From Candidatus Poribacteria bacterium (GTDB lineage: Bacteria; Poribacteria; WGA-4E; WGA-3G), in contig JAJEDB010000014.1 in NCBI GenBank assembly GCA_022821725.1, positions 1 through 64,000 of the forward strand: a DNA stretch of 64,000 nucleotides, written 5' to 3'. How positions within the stretch are numbered: position 1 is the stretch's first letter; each line of letters begins with the position of its first letter. The translations under genes and the position numbers were made by a program. This document shows positions 54,042 through 62,496 of this stretch, in pieces. The notes beneath the pieces are model-generated. The model was not told the origin of the DNA. It made no database searches and was given only the letters and a program-made list of their open reading frames with translations.

Positions 54042-54058
54042 TCCAATGGAGGATACAG

Positions 54059-55432
54059 ATGCAACAACGATGTGCATCGCAATCTGCAAAGGAGCGATCT
54101 GGTTATACACGAATTAGAACGCTAATTGTTATTTTACTGCTGTGCGGTCTGCCGAGTTTAGCGATGGCGCAAGAGGCGACTGCTCCTGATTCAGGCGACA
54201 CTGCTTGGATGCTGACTTCAACTGCCCTTGTACTTTTTATGACGATTCCCGGGCTCGCCCTCTTCTATGGCGGACTCGTGCGGGTCCAAAATGTACTGTC
54301 TGTGCTTATGCAATGTTTCGCATTGACAGGCTTGATTACGATTGTGTGGGTTGTCTGTGGTTACAGTCTCGCCTTTAACACCGCTGGCATGGAGGCAGGG
54401 ACCTTGACCGTCACTTCTTTTGTCGGCGGACTCGGGACCATGTTTTTACGCGGTATCGGTGTGGACACCCTCTCTGGGACTATCCCTGAAACCGTTTTTA
54501 TTACGTTCCAGTTGACCTTTGCCATCATCACACCGGCCCTCATTGCTGGTGCATTCGCGGAGCGGATGAAATTCTCGGCAATGTTAATTTTTTCCGTGGT
54601 TTGGTCGATTATCGTATACGCCCCCCTCTGCCACATGGCATGGTCAGGTGATGGTTCGTTATTTGGCGATATTATTGGCGCACTTGATTTCGCAGGCGGG
54701 ACCGTTGTGCATATTAACGCAGGTATCGCAGCTTTAGTTGCTGCTATCTTAGTTGGAAAACGACTCGGTTACCAAACAACAGCGATGCCTCCACACAGTT
54801 TGACGCTTACCGTCGTTGGGGCTTCCATGCTCTGGGTAGGCTGGTTCGGTTTCAATGCTGGTAGTGCTGTTGCTGCTGATGGTGCCGCTGGTATGGCGAT
54901 GCTCGTCACCCAGATTTCAACGGCTACCGCTGCTGTTGCGTGGATGTTTGTTGAATGGGCGAAACACGGAAAACCGAGTGCTTTAGGCATTGTAACAGGG
55001 GCTGTAGCTGGCTTGGTCGCTATTACCCCCGCCTCAGGTTCTGTCGGACCGATTGGCGCACTTGCTATCGGTATTGTCTCTGGCATTGTCTGCTTCTGGG
55101 GCGCAACCAGCCTGAAGGCACAACTCGGTTATGACGATTCTTTGGATGCATTTGGCGTTCACGGTATCGGTGGAATCGTCGGTGCCTTAATGACTGGCAT
55201 TTTTGTCGCTGAGGGCTTAGGCGGTGTTGGATTAGCGGAAGGTATGACAATAGGCACACAGGTGTGGGCGCAGCTCCTCAGTATCATTGTTACTGTTGTT
55301 TGGAGTGGTGTGCTTTCATTTATTATCCTCAAAATTGTCGATGCCACAGTCGGATTACGCGTAGAAGAGGATGACGAACGGATGGGGCTCGACCTGTCGC
55401 AACACAACGAACGTGGATACAACCTCTCATAG
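54059..55432 (+). CDS. amt: ammonium transporter (Amt family), copy 2
   Basis: A 457-residue channel protein. A signal peptide (TLIVILLLCGLPSLAMAQ) precedes about 11 helices. ALFYGGLVRVQNVLSVLMQ near residue 68 is the Amt signature; AFAERMKFSAML near 165, GTVVHINAGIAAL near 215 and FGVHGIGGIVGALMTG near 366 carry the twin-His motifs. It differs clearly from copy 1, so the two are probably functionally distinct. GGAGG lies six bases before the ATG. No PII gene is nearby. Confidence 0.94.
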   Translation: MQQRCASQSAKERSGYTRIRTLIVILLLCGLPSLAMAQEATAPDSGDTAWMLTSTALVLFMTIPGLALFYGGLVRVQNVLSVLMQCFALTGLITIVWVVCGYSLAFNTAGMEAGTLTVTSFVGGLGTMFLRGIGVDTLSGTIPETVFITFQLTFAIITPALIAGAFAERMKFSAMLIFSVVWSIIVYAPLCHMAWSGDGSLFGDIIGALDFAGGTVVHINAGIAALVAAILVGKRLGYQTTAMPPHSLTLTVVGASMLWVGWFGFNAGSAVAADGAAGMAMLVTQISTATAAVAWMFVEWAKHGKPSALGIVTGAVAGLVAITPASGSVGPIGALAIGIVSGIVCFWGATSLKAQLGYDDSLDAFGVHGIGGIVGALMTGIFVAEGLGGVGLAEGMTIGTQVWAQLLSIIVTVVWSGVLSFIILKIVDATVGLRVEEDDERMGLDLSQHNERGYNLS

Positions 55433-55466
55433 AGGCAGCTGCTTTCTGATTTTGCGTGGTTAATGT

Positions 55467-55492
55467 AAGGGCGGATCCTTGTGTCCGCCCTT
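55467..55492 (+). terminator. hairpin after amt-2
   Basis: Perfect 9-base arms AAGGGCGGA and TCCGCCCTT around TCCTTGTG, followed by TCG. It is likely a terminator despite the short T-run. Confidence 0.6.
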
Positions 55493-55518
55493 TCGCGCGC
55501 AGCTTAGGCATCCATATC

Positions 55519-55607
55519 AGGACTTACGCAAAATGACCAAATTTCACCTATTTCACGGGATTCGGTGCGGTTAGAAACCGCACCTACCGGGGGAGTGCGT
55601 AAGTCCT
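55519..55607. repeat. MITE-like repeat, copy 5, with a nested hairpin
   Basis: 89 bases between perfect AGGACTTACGCA and TGCGTAAGTCCT ends. The interior contains GGTGCGGTTagAAACCGCACC, a member of the other repeat family seen near 49232, so one repeat has entered the other. Confidence 0.78.
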
Positions 55608-55621
55608 ACATATTACAAATT

Positions 55622-57628
55622 CTACCCAATTATGTGTGCGACTATCTCTTCATCAGACATTTTGTCTTTTTCAACAAGGACGGCCTGACCTGCCCCGATA
55701 TCCGCATAAACCTCAGTGATCCATCCTGTATCAAATACGTCCCCGGTGTTATGGATAGCCAGCGGTCGCGGTGCGACAAGTGTTCCAGCTGTCCGAAGAT
55801 CACCTGCTTGACGGATGTTCGGTATCGGTAAGGTTTCCAAGAACGCTGCATCGCTGTCGAGGGCGTATGCTGCCGCATCCACGACAACGTTTTTGACCTC
55901 CGTAAATGGAGCTGCCAGTAAACACCATAATCCCGCTTCTCCTATCCCGATCAGATTCACCCCTGAAACATCACCTCTGTTTGTGAAGCAGTGCAGTGCT
56001 GTTACAATATCTTGCACGCGTAGGGCTGCGGTTGTTCGGTTATAGGTGGTAAAGTAATTGGTAGTTTCCGATCTCTCATAGTCGCTATGCTCACCCGTCC
56101 CAAAAACATCAATGATCAGTACTTTCTGGTCAGCACTGAGTAAATCTGTGATGAGCGAACAAGGTTCGCCTGTCTCCGAATTGATTAAATTCGCCTTACC
56201 CTCTGGATGCACAATCAGCGTTACCGGATCGTGGTCTATTAGAGGTTCTCGGCTAAATAGCAACGTAGGAATCGCGTCCCCCATACCCTTTCTACCGATG
56301 ACAAGGTGTCTCGCGGATAAACGGGTATGATACGTTGTCGGAAACGCGCCGTCTGGTTCAACAAGCGTTACATCCGTGCTTTTCGGGAGGTGCAACCCGA
56401 GCGCGTGTTGTAACCCGCTACCCATTTCTTCGCGAAATGTTTGGAGTTCCGTTTCGTTCGTCGGCTTTACTTTTTCGAGTGCTTCTTGGGATCTGTCCGC
56501 CCACACCGGTAGAAACTCGTCCTGTTTCATGGCGTGCGGTGGTAGATCGCGTTCCGAGAAAACCAGCAGTGCCTCATCGGGTTCAACTTCAAACGCCACC
56601 TCTTTAAACGCCGAAGTGTCCTCTGCCGCCAGAAACCACTTCGCGAACCATGCATAGACCGCTTCGCGGCTTTCCTTATTGTAGTTATGCTCTGCGTCTA
56701 TCTGAACCTGATGGACTTTGTCTTCCGCATTGAAGTGCGCATAGATACTTCGGATAGCGGGATATTCAACCGTGGGTGTATTTACCGTCCAGTCGCCTGT
56801 CGCGGACACGAGTAGGAGTGGACGCGGTGCCATCAGTGCGCCGATTTCAATGTTACTCGCATCCAAACGCAGGTTCGGTGCGTTTTCACAGATACATCCG
56901 CCCTGCATCGTGGCTGAGATCATATTGACGGGTGCCGAGACCTTAATGCGTTCATCGACCGCCGTCAATATAAAGGTTTGCGTGCCACCCCCTGATGCCC
57001 CTGTACATCCGATGCGTTCATTATCCACATCTGGTAGACTCTCCAAAAAGTCGATGGAACGGATACTGTTCTGGAGTTGAAGTCCCATGGCGCTGAGTCC
57101 CCACAGTCCTTCATGCGCGCCGCCGTAATCGTGTTCTATCTGTTTGCCACTGTCGTTGTAGCCGATCATATCGTAAGCAAAAATGACGTACCCCTGCTTA
57201 GCGAAGTTGATACAGCGACCGGGGATTGAACCGCGCTCGATACTCTCAAGCCTTCCGCGACTCCAGTGTCCATGGGGACTCACAATTCCTGGGAACGGAC
57301 CGGATTTCCCAAGGGGTCGGTACAGATTTCCGGTCGTGAAGAAGCCGGGAAAGGGTTCAAAATAGACCTTTTCGATGCTATAATCGTCTCGCTCGATTCT
57401 CCCGAAGATCTCGGCATTTAGGGGTGTCGGTTCGTGCGTCGGAATTAATCCGTTAGCGACACGCACCTGCTGACGTAAGGCTGCCGCTTTTTCAGTCCAT
57501 TCCGCTTTCGTATAGCCGGGAAACGTGTAGGGGGTGTTGAGGGTGCGCGGCGTGCCGCCGCGGGCATCATTGACGCGCTGCGACGCCTCAGCAAAAACGT
57601 GGGCGAGTTCGTGATGTTGTTCAGCCAT
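55622..57628 (-). CDS. tandem alpha/beta-hydrolase (acetyl-xylan-esterase-like)
   Basis: A 668-residue protein with two hydrolase-like halves. In the first, TGASGGGTQTF has nucleophile Ser212, LVSATGDWTVNTP has the likely acid Asp and DAEHNYNKE the His. PHGHWSRGR near 118 forms the oxyanion region. In the second, NLIGIGEAGLWCLL has Glu in place of the Ser, and VAPRPLAIHNTGDVFD mirrors LMAPRPLLLVSATGDW of the first. The second half is thus probably inactive. No signal peptide is seen, so it is likely cytoplasmic. The substrate may be an esterified carbohydrate. Confidence 0.8.
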   Translation of the reverse strand: MAEQHHELAHVFAEASQRVNDARGGTPRTLNTPYTFPGYTKAEWTEKAAALRQQVRVANGLIPTHEPTPLNAEIFGRIERDDYSIEKVYFEPFPGFFTTGNLYRPLGKSGPFPGIVSPHGHWSRGRLESIERGSIPGRCINFAKQGYVIFAYDMIGYNDSGKQIEHDYGGAHEGLWGLSAMGLQLQNSIRSIDFLESLPDVDNERIGCTGASGGGTQTFILTAVDERIKVSAPVNMISATMQGGCICENAPNLRLDASNIEIGALMAPRPLLLVSATGDWTVNTPTVEYPAIRSIYAHFNAEDKVHQVQIDAEHNYNKESREAVYAWFAKWFLAAEDTSAFKEVAFEVEPDEALLVFSERDLPPHAMKQDEFLPVWADRSQEALEKVKPTNETELQTFREEMGSGLQHALGLHLPKSTDVTLVEPDGAFPTTYHTRLSARHLVIGRKGMGDAIPTLLFSREPLIDHDPVTLIVHPEGKANLINSETGEPCSLITDLLSADQKVLIIDVFGTGEHSDYERSETTNYFTTYNRTTAALRVQDIVTALHCFTNRGDVSGVNLIGIGEAGLWCLLAAPFTEVKNVVVDAAAYALDSDAAFLETLPIPNIRQAGDLRTAGTLVAPRPLAIHNTGDVFDTGWITEVYADIGAGQAVLVEKDKMSDEEIVAHIIG

Positions 57629-58289
57629 TTTTTATCTCCTCCAAATGTTTCGTAACGATAAACTTCAGAAGTTGGACGATCTGTTCTGCATCCCATATTC
57701 CGTTATATACCGGCGAAAATTCAAGTGTGAACGTTGGTTTGTCGGTCTCAATCTCGCTGACGACCCCGCGCACGAATGCCCAACTGTCATTGACGGTATA
57801 GCATCCGAAAACTTCCTGTTCAGGATTAGGGTCTTTTTCCCAATTGAGCCGTGCTGCGGCAAGCATTTCGCCGTAGAGTTGAAATTGTGGATCGGGTGCA
57901 TGAATACCGCGTTTTGCTTCATTCACGATAAGATACGGGGGCCGAATACGTCCACCGAGCGCGGGGGCCAGAGCACCATCAGCCTCGCCTTCTAATTCAA
58001 ACGCTAAGTATGAGGCTTTCAGCGGAACGCCACTCCACGCTTGAATGTGCCCCTGTTCTGCAAGTACCAACATCGGATAAATCGCACGTGCCCAGAGCGT
58101 CGTTTCGTTCATAACAACGAGATGCCGATGGTAAAGCGTTGACTTGATATCGTCAAGTCGTCTGCGTTCCTCTGCGGTGAGGGGTATCCGCATTTTCTCC
58201 CATTCCTCTGGGACAATGTAATTTTCGTTCAACGTTACAAGGGTCTTGACTATTTCTTCCGAGAGTTGTGAAAATACATAGGTACACAT
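57621..58289 (-). CDS. conserved protein with possible PD-(D/E)XK-like core
   Basis: A 222-residue protein that I cannot assign to a named family. LTAEERRRLDDIKSTLYHR near residue 37 is helical. FELEGEADGALAP near 96 followed by LIVNEAKRGIHAP near 114 gives Glu/Asp then Glu-Ala-Lys, the layout of a PD-(D/E)XK nuclease. QLYGEMLAAARLN near 136 follows, then FGCYTVNDSWAFVRGVV, like the specificity part of type I restriction proteins. It overlaps the downstream hydrolase by eight bases and lies next to a HigBA-type module. Confidence 0.5.
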   Translation of the reverse strand: MCTYVFSQLSEEIVKTLVTLNENYIVPEEWEKMRIPLTAEERRRLDDIKSTLYHRHLVVMNETTLWARAIYPMLVLAEQGHIQAWSGVPLKASYLAFELEGEADGALAPALGGRIRPPYLIVNEAKRGIHAPDPQFQLYGEMLAAARLNWEKDPNPEQEVFGCYTVNDSWAFVRGVVSEIETDKPTFTLEFSPVYNGIWDAEQIVQLLKFIVTKHLEEIKNG

Positions 58290-58314
58290 CGTTGAAAACC
58301 TCCATCCACTGATC

Positions 58315-58719
58315 TTATTTGTTATCTCTAGCGAATACTATATCGGGTTTTATGCCCTCTGATGTTGCTAACACAGCATCCCCATCTTCCTTTTCTCCAC
58401 GAAAACCCTCGGATCCCAGCGGTTTAATTGAAAGTTTCCCTCCAAGGGCAGATAGAATAGTTACGAACATGTCAAGTCGCGGAGGTTCCTCAGACGAAAG
58501 CACTTTCGAGAAAACTTCTCCATTCACGCCAGTTTTTTTGCTAAGCTCAGTAATACCCCCTTGAGATTCCACAAACGTTCGGAGGGCAAGCAGAAACACT
58601 GCGGTATCCCCATCAACTTGGTATTCTTCCATTGCGAATTGAATATAGTCAAATGCCGCATCCCAGTCGGCTGCAAGTTGCTCTACTACGATCTCTCGCC
58701 ATTTCCGGTACTTTCTCAT
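58315..58719 (-). CDS. HigA-like antitoxin (TIGR02684-like)
   Basis: A 134-residue protein. TAVFLLALRTFVESQGGITELSKKTGV near residues 38-64 has an XRE-like helix-turn-helix, with the follow-up VFSKVLSSEEPPRLDMFVTIL. This matches the addiction-module antidote family. It overlaps the toxin stop by ATGA (58716-58719). The long C-terminal part (SEGFRGEKEDGDAV) is unusual and may be disordered. Confidence 0.8.
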   Translation of the reverse strand: MRKYRKWREIVVEQLAADWDAAFDYIQFAMEEYQVDGDTAVFLLALRTFVESQGGITELSKKTGVNGEVFSKVLSSEEPPRLDMFVTILSALGGKLSIKPLGSEGFRGEKEDGDAVLATSEGIKPDIVFARDNK

Positions 58720-59054
58720 CGCTGTTTCTCCTTATGTTCTAACCAATAGGTTTTTGCGCGTTGGATGTCGCGTGCCTGCGTTGACTTATCCCCGCCACAA
58801 AGCAAAAGGACGATTGTTCTCCCCACCTCACCAAAGTAGATACGATAGCCTGGCCCAAAATGGAGACGCAGCTCAAAAACACCGCTACCAACAGATTCGC
58901 AATCGCCAAAGTTCCCTTTTTCCAAGCGATCAAGTCGTCCTCGAATTCTGGTTTGTGTTTTTGTATCTTGAATGGATGCAAACCATTCCGTGAACGGTAC
59001 TTGACCATTTAAGGTCTCGTAAACTTCTATGTCTCGGGGCTGTGTATTGCGCAT
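58716..59054 (-). CDS. HigB/RelE-type toxin (TIGR02683-like)
   Basis: A 112-residue RelE/ParE-fold protein. VPFTEWFASIQDTKTQTRIRG near residues 18-38, LEKGNFGDCESVGSGVFELR near 44, then LHFGPGYRIYFGEVG and VLLLCGGDKSTQARDIQRA are typical of addiction-module killer proteins. It precedes its antitoxin. Its promoter faces away from that of purD. Confidence 0.85.
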   Translation of the reverse strand: MRNTQPRDIEVYETLNGQVPFTEWFASIQDTKTQTRIRGRLDRLEKGNFGDCESVGSGVFELRLHFGPGYRIYFGEVGRTIVLLLCGGDKSTQARDIQRAKTYWLEHKEKQR

Positions 59055-59113
59055 TATTGATTTTTTCTCTGTCAGTGAATGTTACACCTGAATTTGTAAG
59101 ATACACCGAAATT

Positions 59114-59142
59114 ACTATAACAGATACGACATCCTTTGTCAA
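59114..59142 (-). promoter_or_regulatory. promoter of the HigBA-type module
   Basis: On the minus strand: TTGACA (59142-59137), a 17-base spacer, TATAGT (59119-59114). Confidence 0.65.
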
Positions 59143-59173
59143 ATTAGAAGCGTTGGCTTTCAGACGAAATTGC

Positions 59174-59202
59174 TTGATTTTCCGAACACATTCTGGTATA
59201 AT
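59174..59202 (+). promoter_or_regulatory. promoter of purD
   Basis: TTGATT (59174-59179), a 17-base spacer, TATAAT (59197-59202), 22 bases before the purD ATG. Confidence 0.65.
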
Positions 59203-59224
59203 ACAGTCAAAAAGGATATATAAT

Positions 59225-60499
59225 ATGAAAATTCTGGTTGTGGGACAAGGCGGCCGCGAACATACACTTGTTTGGAAGCTTGCCCAGAGTCCACTCGTTG
59301 AAAAAATCTATTGCGCCCCCGGGAATCCCGGTATTGCTAAAATTGCAGAACTTATCCCGATGCCGGATCGGTTTACCGAGTTAGCGGACTGGGCGGAGTC
59401 CCAAAACATCGCGTTAACTGTTGTCGGTCCCGAAGCACCCTTGGCTGAAGGGATCGTTGATGTATTTAGTGAACGCGGGTTGAAGGCATTTGGACCGGAT
59501 AAACGCGGAGCATACTTGGAAGCGAGTAAAGATTTCGCTAAGCAGCTCATGGTAAAAAACGGAATCCCGACAGCTGAACACCAGACGTTTACGGATGCCG
59601 AAGAAGCCATGGCTTATGTCGAAGATCGCGATGCCCCTGTTTTCGTTAAGGCGAATGGACTTGCAGCAGGCAAAGGCGTTATGCCCGGACGCACCTTCAA
59701 AGAGGCATTGCAAGCCGTCACAACGATTCTGGTAGATAGGGCATTCGGAGAGGCGGGTGATAGTGTCGTTATCGAAGAGGAGCTCATCGGCGAAGAAGCC
59801 TCCTTTACCGTGCTTACCGACGGCACTTACTGTCTCCCGTTTGTCAGTTCTCAGGACCACAAAATGTCCCACGATGGTGATACCGGCAAGAATACCGGTG
59901 GGATGGGTGCATACTCTCCCGCGCCCGTTATCACACCAGAATTACACGACGATGTGATGCAGCGCATCGTTTATCCGACTGTCAACGGCATGGCAGCTAT
60001 CGGAAGACCCTTCAAAGGTGTACTATACGTTGGATTGATGATTACCGATGCGGGTCCGAAAGTGGTAGAATTCAACTGTCGTTTTGGCGATCCTGAGGCG
60101 CAAGTCCTCTTGCCTCGTCTCAAAAGTGATTTGGTGCCTTTGTTGATGGCGTGTATTGATGGAACGCTTGAACAGCACGCTAACGTGCAATGGCATGATG
60201 CGGCAGCCGCATGTGTCGTTATGGCTTCGGGTGGGTATCCAGACCCCTACCAGACCGGGATAGTTATCACAGGGCTTGAAGATGCCGATGCGATTGAAGG
60301 CGTTACCGTCTTTCATGCAGGTACAAAGCAGAACGGTGAAACCATTGTCACGGATGGTGGTAGAGTGTTGGGTGTCACGGCTATGGCTGGTGGATTGCGC
60401 GATGCGATTCAACAGGCATATAAAGGTGTGTCCGCCATTCATTTTGATAACGCACACGTCCGAGATGACATCGGATATCGGGCATTGAAGCGCAGCTGA
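59225..60499 (+). CDS. purD: phosphoribosylamine--glycine ligase (GAR synthetase)
   Basis: A 424-residue ATP-grasp enzyme of purine synthesis. MKILVVGQGGREHTLVWKL opens it. GPEAPLAEGIVD near residue 76, FVKANGLAAGKGV near 140, SQDHKMSHDGDTGKNTGGMG near 212, and VVEFNCRFGDPEAQVLLPR near 281 are the expected ATP- and substrate-binding motifs. The frame is open 61 codons upstream, but the promoter lies inside that part, so the ATG at 59225 is preferred. No other pur gene is adjacent. Confidence 0.95.
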   Translation: MKILVVGQGGREHTLVWKLAQSPLVEKIYCAPGNPGIAKIAELIPMPDRFTELADWAESQNIALTVVGPEAPLAEGIVDVFSERGLKAFGPDKRGAYLEASKDFAKQLMVKNGIPTAEHQTFTDAEEAMAYVEDRDAPVFVKANGLAAGKGVMPGRTFKEALQAVTTILVDRAFGEAGDSVVIEEELIGEEASFTVLTDGTYCLPFVSSQDHKMSHDGDTGKNTGGMGAYSPAPVITPELHDDVMQRIVYPTVNGMAAIGRPFKGVLYVGLMITDAGPKVVEFNCRFGDPEAQVLLPRLKSDLVPLLMACIDGTLEQHANVQWHDAAAACVVMASGGYPDPYQTGIVITGLEDADAIEGVTVFHAGTKQNGETIVTDGGRVLGVTAMAGGLRDAIQQAYKGVSAIHFDNAHVRDDIGYRALKRS

Positions 60500-60541
60500 G
60501 ATGCTACGGATGTACGCCAATTGCAATCCAACAGGTTCTGG

Positions 60542-60562
60542 ACGCTTAAAAGCGTTTTTTTT
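60542..60562 (+). terminator. rho-independent terminator after purD
   Basis: ACGCTT/AAGCGT arms with a two-base loop followed by a run of eight Ts. Confidence 0.7.
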
Positions 60563-60655
60563 AAGGAAAAAGCATATTCTCGCGTCGTGTAGAGGTGCCA
60601 TGTCTAAGAAGATGTCAACTTATATTAATAGATGGCGTTGTAATGGTGCAGAAAG

Positions 60656-61174
60656 ATGGGAATTGAATTAACATATAAAATCGCCAAGTGTTGTACGCCA
60701 CAAGAGGGGAACCCAATTACTGGCTATTTTAAAGAGGATGGCACTATTGCTGTTCATGATGCCACATGTAGCACGGTACAAGATTTACGAACTGAACGAT
60801 TACTAAAAGTAACTTGGAATGAGATTCGAGCAACCGAGGCTCCGCCGGATTCAATTGCACTCCCCTCTGAATTTGCGGAGCTTGATGAGACCGATTACTT
60901 CATACTGAAACACCACCAAGAATTGGGCATGGACTACTCTATTGTTGTCGCGGAAGCCTTGAGAATCCCGCTGGAGGAGATGCACCAGCGACATCGTAAA
61001 TTGAGAGACTTAGGGGGTTTGAAACGCGTTGAAGGGCGTATCATCCACTATCGAAAAAATATCGTCAAGGGAAAATGGATCAAGCATCGAAATCACACCT
61101 ATTATGAACTGACACCTGAAGGTAAAACGTGGATCCAAGCTTTTGAAAATCAGCAAACTCCATCAGGAACATAG
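60656..61174 (+). CDS. RelA/SpoT RIS (zinc-finger) domain fused to a DUF2250-like winged helix
   Basis: A 172-residue protein. Residues 10-52 (KCCTPQEGNPITGYF, then GTIAVHDATCSTVQDLRTE, then RLLKVTW) match the RIS/zinc-finger domain of RelA/SpoT proteins, with the paired Cys, His and Cys in place. Residues 75-165 (DYFILKHHQELGMDYSIVVA, then HQRHRKLRDLGGLKRVEGRI, and YYELTPEGKTWI) are winged-helix-like and match DUF2250. No synthetase or hydrolase domain is present. It may be a small regulator sensing ribosome state or a ligand; this is inference. No strong Shine-Dalgarno is visible. Confidence 0.72.
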   Translation: MGIELTYKIAKCCTPQEGNPITGYFKEDGTIAVHDATCSTVQDLRTERLLKVTWNEIRATEAPPDSIALPSEFAELDETDYFILKHHQELGMDYSIVVAEALRIPLEEMHQRHRKLRDLGGLKRVEGRIIHYRKNIVKGKWIKHRNHTYYELTPEGKTWIQAFENQQTPSGT

Positions 61175-61261
61175 GCGCGAAAATTCCGAAAGATGTTGCT
61201 CACACATCTATACTTTTAAATATACAATGAAAAGAAAAACGAAACGCGGAGGGACTTTATC

Positions 61262-62470
61262 ATGTTAAATCATTTGCTAAACTGGGGCATTGATGTACGA
61301 CGACGTAGAAACCGAACGCGCTCTGTCATCTTATTATCGCTTATCCTACACATGATTTTCGCGATTACCTACCTGTTCCTTCCAATCAATCAACTCCACC
61401 AAGAACAAGCGGATGCCCTCGCTGTGGATCTGATTAACGATGCCGAAGCACCCAGAAAACGGAAGCAGAAACCGAAACCCCCGCTCACGAAGAAGATGTA
61501 TAATCCGAATGAGGAACTCGCCCGAGACGCCATGGAAAAGAAGATTGAAGCGGCTCGAAATCAGATAGACGAGGTCATGAAACTCAGTCCACGTGTTGTT
61601 CTCAAAGATGTAGAGATCAACAAGGCACCCGTGAGCGAGATAATTCCAGATGTTATGACGGACGCGCAATTACGGGATGCGGAAGCCTCGAATCTCAGCA
61701 GACTTATCGCACAACCCGGACAGACAGATGGGCGCGGTGTTGTTACCGGCAGGGTCCGCGCGCGCGGCGACGGTATGGGTAGATTCCGTGGGGATGGACA
61801 AAGCGGCTCCGACGGTGGACTCCTTGGGGGTGGAGGAAAGGACGGTGCCTCAGACCGACTCGGTATCATCGATTTTCTCGATGAATTCGGGGGACCTAAA
61901 GATGTCGTCTACTGTCTTGATATAACCGCGAGTATGCAGGCTGCCGGCATGAAAAAACTGCCACTGGCAATAAACGCTCTCAAAGATTCCGTGATGATGT
62001 TAGGGAATAATGACAAACTGAACATTGTCGCGTTTTCTGAAACGGCTGAACCTATGAGCGAGGGAATGCTGCCCGCGAACTCCACAAACATAAAACGTGT
62101 CTTGAAATATCTCGACAGGTTCACACCCGAAAGTATCCAGAACAATCTGGACACTAACATTCTCTCCGCCATTAAAGCGGCTTTAGCGTTTGAGCCGACT
62201 GTTGTTGTTTTGATAACAGACGGCTTACCGCAGATAGATAAAGACGATCAGGTGTATATTGAAACAAATACGCAGAAGATTCTTGATGTTGTGCGTGAAC
62301 ATAACCGCAATAATGCCGTTATCTATGTGGTCGCTCTTGAATTTGATTTCAAAACCGCCCATGCTGCCGAACTCCTTGTCTCCCTTGCTGAGGAACATGG
62401 TGGAAAGATAAAGGCTATTGATGGCGGGCAATTGTCTGAATTCGCAGAACAGGATGGATTGACCGATTAA
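61262..62470 (+). CDS. VWA-domain protein with N-terminal membrane anchor
   Basis: A 402-residue protein. Residues 21-42 (SVILLSLILHMIFAITYLFL) are a single membrane helix, as in TonB-like proteins. A basic Pro-rich part (RKRKQKPKPPLTKK) and a Gly-rich linker (GDGQSGSDGGLLGGGG) lead to the VWA domain. Its MIDAS is VYCLDITASM near residue 219, with Thr instead of the first Ser, and VLITDGLPQ near 317 is typical. The domain faces the periplasm. The partner is unknown. Next gene 26 bases downstream. Confidence 0.82.
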   Translation: MLNHLLNWGIDVRRRRNRTRSVILLSLILHMIFAITYLFLPINQLHQEQADALAVDLINDAEAPRKRKQKPKPPLTKKMYNPNEELARDAMEKKIEAARNQIDEVMKLSPRVVLKDVEINKAPVSEIIPDVMTDAQLRDAEASNLSRLIAQPGQTDGRGVVTGRVRARGDGMGRFRGDGQSGSDGGLLGGGGKDGASDRLGIIDFLDEFGGPKDVVYCLDITASMQAAGMKKLPLAINALKDSVMMLGNNDKLNIVAFSETAEPMSEGMLPANSTNIKRVLKYLDRFTPESIQNNLDTNILSAIKAALAFEPTVVVLITDGLPQIDKDDQVYIETNTQKILDVVREHNRNNAVIYVVALEFDFKTAHAAELLVSLAEEHGGKIKAIDGGQLSEFAEQDGLTD

Positions 62471-62496
62471 TTACAGTTTGCAATTGGAGTTTAAAT

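Larger units (their letters stand above)
53374..54058. other. 685-base intergenic region rich in repeats
   Basis: From left to right it holds a long terminator-like hairpin (53428-53489), a CCGCAGGGTAAAATTAAA copy (53509-53530), MITE copies 3 and 4, a 22-base palindrome (53774-53795) and the hairpin array before amt-2. I see no coding gene. Confidence 0.7.
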
